From Methanobacteriota archaeon (GTDB taxonomy: Archaea > Hydrothermarchaeota > Hydrothermarchaeia > Hydrothermarchaeales > JAADFM01), in the NCBI GenBank assembly GCA_013152845.1, contig JAADFM010000010.1:1-13906 (forward strand): a stretch of DNA of 13,906 bases, read 5' to 3'. The notes beneath the pieces were generated by a model, which saw only the letters and a program-made list of their open reading frames with translations, made no database searches and was not told where the DNA came from. Below, piece after piece: positions 7,727 to 13,906 of the stretch. Every line of letters begins with the position of its first letter. The stretch's first letter is position 1. Position numbers and translations under genes: made by a program.

Positions 7727-9246
7727 CCTATCCCTCCTGGCGGAAGCGCCATTATCAGATTGGTGGAAGCTGATTCCATCATATCATAGATGGGTGCTGG
7801 ATGAAGGCCCAGGGCGAAGATGATTACCACCCACACCGCCAAGGCCAAGAGTTCGTAGTGGGTGGCATCTCCTATCTCACCCAGAGACTGGTTATACGGA
7901 CCCAGCATAGCCCTCTGGAAGGCATACAGGTGGTACATGACGGTTATTGGTATGCATGGCAGGGCTAGGACCACAAAGAGGGGCAGCTGGGGATAGGAAC
8001 CTGCCAGAATGGAGAACTCGGCGATGAAGGCTATGGTTCCCGGAAATCCTATGGAAGCCAGGAATCCAATTATCATTAAAACCGCGAATTTTGGCATCCT
8101 CTTGGCTAGGCCCCCCAGGTTCGCGATAATCCTAGTGCCTGCGTGGTGGTCGATGACCCCCGCCGATCCGAAGAGGACGGCAGTGACGATGCCATGGGCG
8201 AAGAGCTGGAACATAGCCCCTGAGGCGGCAAAAATCCTAGAGGTCTCCCCACCCGCTGCAATGGAGGCTGCAACCCCCAAGGAAATGAAACCCATATGAC
8301 CTATGCTCGAGAAAGCGATGAGCTTCTTGATATCGGGCTGCATGAAGGCCGCGATGGGGGCATAGAGGATGCTTATGAGGCCGAAGATAGCAATGATATA
8401 GACAAAGTTAACCGATGTGTTGGGCATCATGGGGATCAGGAAACGGAAGAGGCCGTAGCCCCCCATCTTCAGCAGGACCCCGGCCAGGAGGATGGAACCC
8501 ACTGTAGGGGCCTCCACATGGGCGTCTGGCAGCCACGTGTGGAAGGGAACCGCCGGCATCTTCACCAGGAATCCAAAGAGGAAGGCCGCAAAGATGAAGT
8601 TCTTCCAGAAGGATGTCAGTTCCAGAGTGGGGTAGGCCGAAAGCAGGGTAGGGATGTCAAAGGTTGGGGCATTTCCCGCCATGATGTTGAAGTAGTAGAT
8701 GGCAAAGATGCCCAAGAGGATGAAGCCGCTGGAGACATGGGTATAAATCAAGAACTTTATGGCAGCGTAATCCTTCCTCGGCCCGCCCCATATCCCAATA
8801 AGGAAGAACATTGGGAGCAGGACGAACTCCCAGAAGATGAAGAACATGAAGAAGTCCAGGGAGACGAAGACTCCTATTAGGGCGAGCTCGATGAAGAGTA
8901 TGAATGCAAAGAACTGGTTGCTCCTGACTTTCTCCCCCCAGGCGTAGACCGTACAGAGGAATGACGTTATGGTGGTCAGGAGCACCATGGGCAGACTCAG
9001 TCCGTCCACCGCTACGTGGTAGCCGATGCCGATGGATGGAACCCAGTCGTAGAGCTCGGTAAAGGTCTCAAGCCCCCCTGATGTCCGGTATTCAAAGAAC
9101 ATCAATATGGACATTATAAGGACTATCAAGGAGGTCAAAAGGGCGCTCATCCTCGCCTGCTCCCGGCTCTTAGTCAGGAAGGTGACGAGGGAGCCGACAA
9201 CCAGAATCAAAAACATGGATGAGATATATCCTACCATTTTACGCAT
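7723..9246 (-). CDS. nuoM: Complex I subunit M (NuoM/FpoM), antiporter-like
   Basis: A 507-residue antiporter-like subunit of the membrane arm, homologous to NuoM/FpoM. Diagnostic segments are FWEFVLLPMFFLIGIWGG (138-155), PFHTWLPDAHVEAPTVGS (234-251) and AFSSIGHMGFISLG (311-324). All four key ionisable positions of the NuoM channel are conserved: Glu140 (helix 5), Lys229 (helix 7), Lys260 (helix 8) and Glu410 in IAFIAEFSIL (helix 12), the last being Glu rather than Lys as in true NuoM. The length matches E. coli NuoM (about 509). The start ATG 9246 overlaps the end of the preceding antiporter gene by 8 nt; an alternative ATG at 9237 would shorten it by three residues. The stop overlaps the nuoN start. 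Confidence 0.95.
   Translation of the reverse strand: MRKMVGYISSMFLILVVGSLVTFLTKSREQARMSALLTSLIVLIMSILMFFEYRTSGGLETFTELYDWVPSIGIGYHVAVDGLSLPMVLLTTITSFLCTVYAWGEKVRSNQFFAFILFIELALIGVFVSLDFFMFFIFWEFVLLPMFFLIGIWGGPRKDYAAIKFLIYTHVSSGFILLGIFAIYYFNIMAGNAPTFDIPTLLSAYPTLELTSFWKNFIFAAFLFGFLVKMPAVPFHTWLPDAHVEAPTVGSILLAGVLLKMGGYGLFRFLIPMMPNTSVNFVYIIAIFGLISILYAPIAAFMQPDIKKLIAFSSIGHMGFISLGVAASIAAGGETSRIFAASGAMFQLFAHGIVTAVLFGSAGVIDHHAGTRIIANLGGLAKRMPKFAVLMIIGFLASIGFPGTIAFIAEFSILAGSYPQLPLFVVLALPCIPITVMYHLYAFQRAMLGPYNQSLGEIGDATHYELLALAVWVVIIFALGLHPAPIYDMMESASTNLIMALPPGGIG
7732..7738 (-). promoter_or_regulatory. Ribosome binding site of nuoN
   Basis: AGGAGGG on the minus strand, 5 nt before ATG 7726, lies inside the last codons of nuoM. 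It fixes the nuoN start and shows Shine-Dalgarno-led initiation inside the operon. Confidence 0.7.
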
Positions 9247-10999
9247 ACCCCATAAGAATTATCAGCAATATGGTCACCCCGACAATGGCAATAGTGGCAT
9301 AACTCTGGACATCGCCGGTCTGGACCTTCCGCAGCTTACCACCTGACCAGATAGTTATCCCTGCTATCCCATTTATAATCCCATCAATTATCTTCAAGTC
9401 GAGGGCGGCCCATAGGGTGGTGAACCATATCACAAACCTCGGCACAAGATCGAAGAAGATCTTCTCCGTCAGCTTTCCGAATCTGGCCAAGGGGTTGTTG
9501 ATGAACCACAGGAAGCCCCTGACCCATTTTCTGTAGAACCAGTCGGCGTCCAGGTTGATGGCCCTGACCTCAGGGGGATAATATCCCGATAGGATGAGGA
9601 GGGTAAAGGCCAGGGCCGCAAACATCAAAAGTTGTATCTGACTGAGGACGTGGCCCGCTGTATAGGGCACGAAATCCACCGGATAGGGGAGGATGCTGTA
9701 GAGGGGGGCGGGATATACCCCGATGAAGATGCACAGGAAGGATGCTATGCCCATGGCAGCCAGCATGTGCCTGGGAGGGTCGCTGGTCCTGATGCCGGAG
9801 TCGTGGCCGAAGAAGGTGAAGAAGGGTACCTTTATGCCGGCATGATGGAAGACGCCCGCCGAGGCGAACTGGAGCATGAACCACACGATAACGTAGCCAC
9901 CCAGGGCCGAGGCCGTCACGGTCATGGACTTGCTGACGAAACCGCTGAAGAGGGGGAAGGCAGATATGGAGGCGGCCCCCACCATACAGGCCACCGCCGT
10001 CAACGGCATGGTCTTATAAAGGCCTCCGATGTCAGTGCACCGGATCTTGCCCGTCATGTGGAGGACCGAGCCCGCGGACATGAAAAGGAGGGCCTTGTAG
10101 ATGATATGACAGAATGCATGAGCGGCAGCCCCGTTGATGGCCAGAGGGGTGCCGATGCCCACCCCCACTAGCATGAAGCCCACCTGGTTGATGAGGCTGT
10201 AAGAAAGGACGCCTCTGATGTCGTTGTCCAGAACGGCGTAGAAGATGGGGTAGCAGGTCATGAAGGCCCCTAGGTATATCAGAACATGGGTACCCGGGAA
10301 GGCCCTGGCCAAGACGTAGACCGAGGACTTGGTGGTGAAGGCGCTGAGGTACACCGCCCCGGTGGGAGAGGCCTGAGGGTAGGCGTCGGGCAGCCACCGG
10401 TGGAAGGGAGGCACTGCGGCGTTTATGATGAATCCCAGGAAGACGAAGAGGGAGCCAATGCTGTTAAGACCCATGTAGTTGAACTCGATGGAGCCGGTCT
10501 GGACCACAGTAATGACGATGCCGGCTAGGAGGCACAGACCTGCAAAGATGTGCATGAGGATGTACCTGAAGCCCGCGTTTATGGAGTCTTCCCGCCCGCC
10601 GTACCAGATGATGAAGGTGGCAGCGAGGGCCATGATCTCCCAGAAGACGAACAGAGAGATGAAGTCTCCTGCGAAGACCACCCCAAGGGCGCTGCCTGTG
10701 TAGAGGGTCGTGGCCATGATCTCCCCCTTCTTGTCCACGTGGAGGGCGAAGAGGTTGCTTATGAAGGCGATGATGACGAAGATGTAGCCCCAGACCATGG
10801 CCAAGCGGTCCACCCTGAGGAAAGTTATGTCGTAGCCCAGGAACTGAATGATCCAGGAGGAGCCTGAGGACATGGCCAGAAGGTCTAGGAAGGCCAGGGT
10901 TGGCAGGAGGAGGGAATAAACAGACCTGGTCCTGCCTCTGAGGAAGGGGAGCAGTACCGCCCCGAGGATAAATATCAAGGCAGGCGGAACGCTAGTCAT
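9239..10999 (-). CDS. NuoL-like / 'Na+/H+ antiporter subunit D'-type subunit with C-terminal lateral arm
   Basis: A 586-residue proton-conducting transporter subunit. Residues 1-470 form the 14-helix antiporter core: FVFWEIMAL (117-125, Glu121), VPPFHRWLPDAYPQASPTG (196-214), HAFCHIIYKALLF (294-306, Lys302) and FSGFVSKSMTV (351-361, Lys357). The helix 7 position that is Lys in NuoM (Lys229) is Asn193 here, in FIINAAVPPFH. From memory a similar INAAVPP segment occurs in related bacterial proteins, so this may be a family trait. After about residue 472 comes a 115-residue extension: an amphipathic stretch with DWFYRKWVRGFLWF (486-499), then GKLRKVQTGDVQSYA (554-568) and a final helix (568-584). 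This resembles the lateral helix and last helix of NuoL, so it likely plays the NuoL role of clamping the arm. It is not a canonical NuoL core. ATG 10999 has AGGAGG 6 nt upstream and overlaps the previous stop. Confidence 0.88.
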   Translation of the reverse strand: MTSVPPALIFILGAVLLPFLRGRTRSVYSLLLPTLAFLDLLAMSSGSSWIIQFLGYDITFLRVDRLAMVWGYIFVIIAFISNLFALHVDKKGEIMATTLYTGSALGVVFAGDFISLFVFWEIMALAATFIIWYGGREDSINAGFRYILMHIFAGLCLLAGIVITVVQTGSIEFNYMGLNSIGSLFVFLGFIINAAVPPFHRWLPDAYPQASPTGAVYLSAFTTKSSVYVLARAFPGTHVLIYLGAFMTCYPIFYAVLDNDIRGVLSYSLINQVGFMLVGVGIGTPLAINGAAAHAFCHIIYKALLFMSAGSVLHMTGKIRCTDIGGLYKTMPLTAVACMVGAASISAFPLFSGFVSKSMTVTASALGGYVIVWFMLQFASAGVFHHAGIKVPFFTFFGHDSGIRTSDPPRHMLAAMGIASFLCIFIGVYPAPLYSILPYPVDFVPYTAGHVLSQIQLLMFAALAFTLLILSGYYPPEVRAINLDADWFYRKWVRGFLWFINNPLARFGKLTEKIFFDLVPRFVIWFTTLWAALDLKIIDGIINGIAGITIWSGGKLRKVQTGDVQSYATIAIVGVTILLIILMGYA

Positions 11000-11234
11000 A
11001 GTAGTCCTCCTCTCTCATGACCAGGGCTCGAAGGCCCCTTGCAATGAACACCAGAAGGACACAGGAGACGAAGCCGTAGACCGGGTAGAAGTCCAGGGCC
11101 TCCTCCCAGGGAAAGTGGGCGTGTCTGGTGACGAATATATCGAGGATTAAAAGCACCACTAGGGTGGCGAAGAAGGCCTTAAGGACTTTGTTCACGTTCT
11201 CCGGGTCGTCGAAGATGGTCAGCTCCCTTGCCAT
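10992..11234 (-). CDS. Small two-helix membrane protein of the antiporter module
   Basis: An 80-residue protein with two hydrophobic helices: about 19-37 (LKAFFATLVVLLILDIF) and 52-69 (VYGFVSCVLLVFIARGL). It ends in the acidic, tyrosine-rich tail MREEDYYD. Small proteins with an HFPWE...YGF...CVLLV pattern and an EDYYD end are, from memory, found beside 'antiporter subunit D' genes in bacterial complex I-like clusters; no named family can be assigned. ATG 11234 is chosen because GGGGGTGG lies 8 nt upstream and the ATG follows the previous stop after one base. A GTG at 11246 would add four residues. It lies between the 47-aa gene and the 586-aa antiporter gene, whose start it overlaps by 8 nt. 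This position implies an accessory subunit of the membrane arm. Confidence 0.82.
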   Translation of the reverse strand: MARELTIFDDPENVNKVLKAFFATLVVLLILDIFVTRHAHFPWEEALDFYPVYGFVSCVLLVFIARGLRALVMREEDYYD

Positions 11235-11235
11235 T

Positions 11236-11379
11236 TCAATGTCCACCCCCTGTCTTTCCTATGGTGGTAAGGAGTATGTAGGCCAAGTACAGAAGCCCCA
11301 AGGGGAATAGTATGTGGAATATCTTCCTGTATTTGGGTATGGGCTCGTGCTCAAGGATCATCTTCTCTTCTTCCATCAT
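11236..11379 (-). CDS. 47-aa single-helix membrane protein
   Basis: A very short gene: ATG 11379 to TGA 11236-11238. The product has an acidic start (MMEEEKMILEHEPIPKYRK) and one membrane helix at about residues 20-40 (IFHILFPLGLLYLAYILL), ending GKTGGGH. The start overlaps the stop of the MrpD-like gene as ATGA, and the next gene begins one base after its stop, so it sits in a fully packed operon. A GGTGG lies just upstream, although spacing is tight. No family is recognised with certainty. Size, topology and position point to a supernumerary subunit or assembly factor of the antiporter module. The open frame extends upstream to 11661 but there runs out of frame through the MrpD-like gene, so only the last 47 codons are credible. 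Confidence 0.72.
   Translation of the reverse strand: MMEEEKMILEHEPIPKYRKIFHILFPLGLLYLAYILLTTIGKTGGGH
11243..11250 (-). promoter_or_regulatory. Ribosome binding site of the 80-aa protein
   Basis: GGGGGTGG on the minus strand, 8 nt before ATG 11234. It favours that ATG over the in-frame GTG at 11246, which overlaps this site. Confidence 0.5.
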
Positions 11380-12857
11380 CCACCACCTGTCATGGCGACC
11401 ACTACCATCCGGGCTAGGTCGACGAATAAATCTGGATAGAGGAATATAATAAAGGTGCCCAGGGCGGTTATCATGAGAGGCACCACCACGAAGGTGGGTG
11501 CCTCCCCGAACTCCTCCCCATGAGGGTCCTCCGTGGGCTCCTCGAAGAAGGCCTTGTAGACAATTGGGAGGAAATAAGCTGCATTTAAAAGGGAACTCGT
11601 GAAGAGGATAACCAGGAGCATGAGGTTCCCGGCCTCTATGGTGCCCAGAGCAAGATACCATTTGCTTAGGAATCCGGCAAAGGGCGGGATCCCTATGACA
11701 CTCATAGCACCTAAGGTGAAAGCGAACATTGTAAAGGGCATCTTCCTTCCGATACCGCTGAGCTCGCTAACGTTGGTCTTGTGGGACGCCACATATATGG
11801 CCCCCGCACAGAAGAAGAGGGTTATCTTCCCAAAGGCGTGCATGGCGATCTGCATGATACCCCCAACCATGCCGCTGGAGGTCAGCAGGGCGGCCCCTAG
11901 AATCACATAGGAAAGCTGTCCCACCGTGGAGTAGGCCAACCTACGTTTGAGGTTGTCCTGGGTGAGGGCGAAGATCGAGGCCACGATGATAGTAAATGAC
12001 ACAAAGTATGCGGTGTACAAACCCAGGTTCAGGTCCTGGAGGAGGTCCGGCCCAAAGACAAAGAATATTATCCTCAGGATACAAAAAACCCCGGCCTTCA
12101 CAACGGCCACGGCGTGAAGCAGGGCGCTCACCGGTGTGGGGGCCACCATGGCCGAGGGGAGCCAGGAATGGAGGGGCATCATGGCTGCCTTGGCAAAGCC
12201 CGCAAGATAGAGGACGTAAATCACCGTGAGTATGGTGGGCGAGGCCGTGCCCTCAAGAATCCCACCGGGAGAGAACTCTAGTGTGCCGGCATAGACATAG
12301 ACCAGGAGGAGCCCGGACAGCTGGAATATGGAGGTGCCCATGAGGTAAACCCAGTATTTCCATGCCCCGGCATATGCCTCCTCGGTCTCCTTGTGAGCCA
12401 CTAGGGGATAGGTGCTCACGGTTATTATCTCATAAAAGAGGTACAGAGTGAAGAGGTTGGCGGCAAAGGCCACCCCGATGGTGGCCGATATGGCGATGGC
12501 GAAGCAGGCGAAGTACCTGGTCTGGGAGTGCTCCTCCAAAGACCTCATGTATCAATAAAGGGTGGTCATTATCCACAGGAACGAAGCCGTTATACCGAAG
12601 AATAGCCCAAAGGCATCCACCCTAAACTTGACCGCTACCCCAGGCAGGAGGGTGAAGAGAGTGTACTGGATGACGTCCCCTCGCAGGATTACCGGTATCA
12701 TGGATGCTATAATTAAAAACTTAATTATGCCTGCTCCAATGCTCCATGATTCCCTGACGTTGGGCCACCTATAGGAAGCTATAATCAATGCCGCACTCGT
12801 CAGAGACACCAGGACCGCCAAGAGGGGTTTTATGGATATTATTTCCATCATCATCAC
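11376..12857 (-). CDS. MrpD/HyfB-like antiporter subunit with in-frame TGA
   Basis: An extra proton/cation-conducting subunit related to MrpD/MnhD and NuoM. The frame reads from GTG 12857 (or ATG 12854) to TGA 11376-11378, 493 positions. It is broken only by TGA at codon 102 (12552-12554). The 101 residues before it carry two or three helices and VDAFGLFFGITASFLWIMTTLY. Translation resumes in the same frame as YMRSLEEHSQTRYFACFA. Downstream motifs are FYEIITVSTYPLVAHKE (Glu143), AKAAMMPLHSWLPSAMVAPT (Lys222), HAVAVVKAG (Lys253), HAFGKITLFFCAG (Lys343) and FAGFLSKWYL. All charged half-channel residues are thus kept. The family usually has a fuller LYSIGYMR-type segment at the TGA, so two residues may be missing there. 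The second part could be made separately from ATG 12548 (390 aa). GTG 12857 overlaps the nuoK stop, and the stop overlaps the 47-aa gene start. The family call is firm; the status of the TGA is open. Confidence 0.85.
12552..12554 (-). other. In-frame TGA inside the MrpD-like gene
   Basis: The codons read CTT TAT TGA TAC ATG AGG with no frame change across the stop. TGA is used as a normal terminator in several neighbouring genes (nuoI, nuoJ, nuoK, nuoM), so general reassignment is unlikely. Candidate explanations are a base or short-indel error, a 6-nt deletion turning an LYSIGYM-type segment into LY-stop-YM, readthrough, or a real split gene. Confidence 0.7.
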
Positions 12858-13156
12858 CACTTCATGCTATCGATCTTGCCCGCGTCTATGGTCGAATATA
12901 TCCGGTAGATCACCAGGATAATGGCAAGTCCTATGGCGGCCTCTGCCGCCGCAATGCTGATTGAAAAGGTCACGAATACCTGTCCGCTCATCTCACCCGT
13001 ATATCTGGAAAAGGCCACTAGGTTTATATTGGCTGCATTGAGCATGATCTCGATGCACATCAGAATCTTCACCGCGTTCCTGGTCCTCAGGAGGCCGTAG
13101 GCCCCTATCCCGAAGAGGATGGTGGAAACCACCAGGTAATGGGAGAGGGGTATCAT
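12854..13156 (-). CDS. nuoK: Complex I subunit K (NuoK/FpoK)
   Basis: A 100-residue, three-helix subunit (MrpC homologue) linking the quinone-side module to the antiporter chain in the cytoplasmic membrane. It is full length for the family. The two intramembrane glutamates required for coupling are at their canonical positions: Glu36 in ILMCIEIMLNAANINLVAF and Glu72 in SIAAAEAAIGLAI. ATG 13156 overlaps the nuoJ stop as ATGA, with GGAGGTGG 4 nt upstream. The TGA stop overlaps the GTG of the following MrpD-like gene. Confidence 0.95.
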   Translation of the reverse strand: MIPLSHYLVVSTILFGIGAYGLLRTRNAVKILMCIEIMLNAANINLVAFSRYTGEMSGQVFVTFSISIAAAEAAIGLAIILVIYRIYSTIDAGKIDSMKW

Positions 13157-13644
13157 TCTGCCACCTCCTTCTTGGCCATGTAGATGGCGCCGATCATGGC
13201 AACAAGCAGGATCAGAGATATGACTTCAAAGGGGACTACAAATTCACTAAATAGTAGGGTACCTATCAGGGCCGTGGAGCCCGCTTCAGCCTCCATGGGG
13301 GGGGCGTACCGCCACCAGTTCATCTCCCCTACGTACAACATAATGACCAAGAGAAACAATAGGGAGACAAGACCACGGAACACAGGGATCATGTCCCTTT
13401 CGCCATCCCGTTTTGTCAGCATTATGGCAAAGAGTATCAACACCACGACTGCTCCGGCATAGACCAGTATCTGGACTGCCGCAATGAACTCGGCCTCCAG
13501 GGTGATGAAAATGGCTGCTATTGCCACAAACATCATCAGCAAGGCAATGGCGCATCTGAATATATCCCTCATGGTAATGACAAGAATGGCAGAGATGATG
13601 GTTGTAAATGCGATGAGATAGAACACGAGTATATCGTTGGTCAT
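13153..13644 (-). CDS. nuoJ: Complex I subunit J (NuoJ/FpoJ)
   Basis: A 163-residue subunit with five predicted helices, at the junction between the quinone-reduction site and the antiporter chain. The family signature is LEAEFIAAVQILVYAGAVVV (49-68), followed by LFAIMLTKRDGE, containing the pi-bulge helix 3 region of NuoJ. ATG 13644 overlaps the nuoI stop as ATGA, and GGAGG lies 10 nt upstream inside nuoI. It is a single full-length J rather than a protein split in two. Confidence 0.94.
   Translation of the reverse strand: MTNDILVFYLIAFTTIISAILVITMRDIFRCAIALLMMFVAIAAIFITLEAEFIAAVQILVYAGAVVVLILFAIMLTKRDGERDMIPVFRGLVSLLFLLVIMLYVGEMNWWRYAPPMEAEAGSTALIGTLLFSEFVVPFEVISLILLVAMIGAIYMAKKEVAE
13161..13168 (-). 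promoter_or_regulatory. Ribosome binding site of nuoK
   Basis: GGAGGTGG on the minus strand, 4 nt before ATG 13156, is nearly complementary to the conserved 16S rRNA 3' end. It lies within the last codons of nuoJ. Confidence 0.7.
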
Positions 13645-13906
13645 TGTTTCTCATCCTCCGCCAGTTTTTCATAGGTGTACAGCATCTCCTCCCTGGAGAA
13701 GGCCGCAAGCTCAAATGTCTTGGTAAGCACGAGAGCGCCCTTTGGGCAGACCTCCTGGCACAGGCCGCAGAACATGCACCTGCCGATGTATATCTGAGGA
13801 TACTTCTTTTCCTTTTTGACGACCTTCTCCCCTATCTTCTTCTCCTCCACCCCTGCCACGAACATGGTGATGCACTTGTTGGGGCACTGCCTGGCACAGG
13901 TGCCGC
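13641..13906 (-). CDS. nuoI: Complex I subunit I (NuoI/FpoI), 2x[4Fe-4S] ferredoxin-like, N-terminus beyond window
   Basis: The C-terminal 87 or so residues of the iron-sulfur subunit that passes electrons toward the quinone or phenazine site. The 5' end lies beyond the right edge. The incomplete first cluster motif reads GTCARQCPNKCITM at the window edge. The second is complete: CMFCGLCQEVCPKGAL (C-x2-C-x2-C-x3-C-P). The C-terminal tail FSREEMLYTYEKLAEDEK is typical of NuoI. The ATG at 13865 is an internal methionine, not the start, because the cluster cysteines precede it in frame. The stop overlaps the nuoJ start. Confidence 0.93.
   Translation of the reverse strand, partial: GTCARQCPNKCITMFVAGVEEKKIGEKVVKKEKKYPQIYIGRCMFCGLCQEVCPKGALVLTKTFELAAFSREEMLYTYEKLAEDEKQ

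Noticed and set aside
8296..8880. 194-codon antisense frame across nuoM, and similar antisense frames at 574-906, 1456-2004, 9632-10171 and 13184-13462
   Set aside because: They mirror membrane-protein or GC-rich coding sequence, show no start signals or recognisable domains, and lie opposite well-supported genes.
11380..11661. Long upstream extension of the 47-aa gene
   Set aside because: It is a shadow frame of the MrpD-like gene with cysteine/histidine/glycine-rich, non-membrane composition.
12552..12554. Confident call of selenocysteine at the TGA
   Set aside because: The family has no known selenocysteine or catalytic cysteine at this loop, and no hairpin evidence could be evaluated by eye.
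1..13906. CRISPR arrays, tRNA or rRNA genes, insertion sequences, long repeats
   Set aside because: None was seen; coding sequence fills nearly all the window, and the two gaps larger than 20 bp (4170-4223, 6241-6271) hold promoter-like elements.

Overview
The window looks like a piece of an archaeal, probably euryarchaeal, chromosome. The evidence is a DUF63 membrane protein (a family known mainly from Euryarchaeota), an Lhr-type helicase, heavy use of AGG and ATA codons, and TATA-like boxes about 26-28 nt upstream of start codons with no room for a Shine-Dalgarno leader. Genes inside operons instead carry clear GGAGG/GGTG sites and start/stop overlaps. The exact lineage cannot be named from this sequence.

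Right part (6272-13906, all minus strand): the membrane arm of a complex I-like respiratory proton/sodium pump (Nuo/Fpo family). In transcription order it holds NuoI (5' end cut by the window), NuoJ, NuoK, an MrpD-like antiporter subunit interrupted by one in-frame TGA, a 47-aa one-helix protein, an 80-aa two-helix protein, a 586-aa antiporter subunit with a NuoL-like C-terminal arm, NuoM and NuoN. Canonical complex I has three antiporter-like subunits (L, M, N); this operon encodes four plus two extra small membrane proteins. Neighbouring genes overlap or nearly touch throughout, so this reads as one polycistronic unit.

Middle part (4224-6240): a membrane-anchored LEA-type-2-like protein (minus strand, own TATA box just after nuoN) converges on an MgtC/DUF4010 membrane protein (plus strand). 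The two coding ends overlap by 7 bp.

Left part (1-4169, minus strand): a compact operon DUF63 protein, RuvC/YqgF-like RNase H-fold protein, Lhr helicase. It starts from a 54-bp divergent promoter shared with the MgtC/DUF4010 gene. The helicase is open from 2637 to the window edge (879 codons).

Four reading-frame defects occur: single missing bases in DUF63 (near 3721), at the start of the RNase H-fold gene (near 3378-3384) and in MgtC/DUF4010 (near 4701-4703), and an in-frame TGA in the MrpD-like gene (12552-12554). The three indels lie within about 1.3 kb, and each is repaired by one added base, so assembly or read errors are the leading explanation. The TGA is a different kind of lesion and deserves separate checking.
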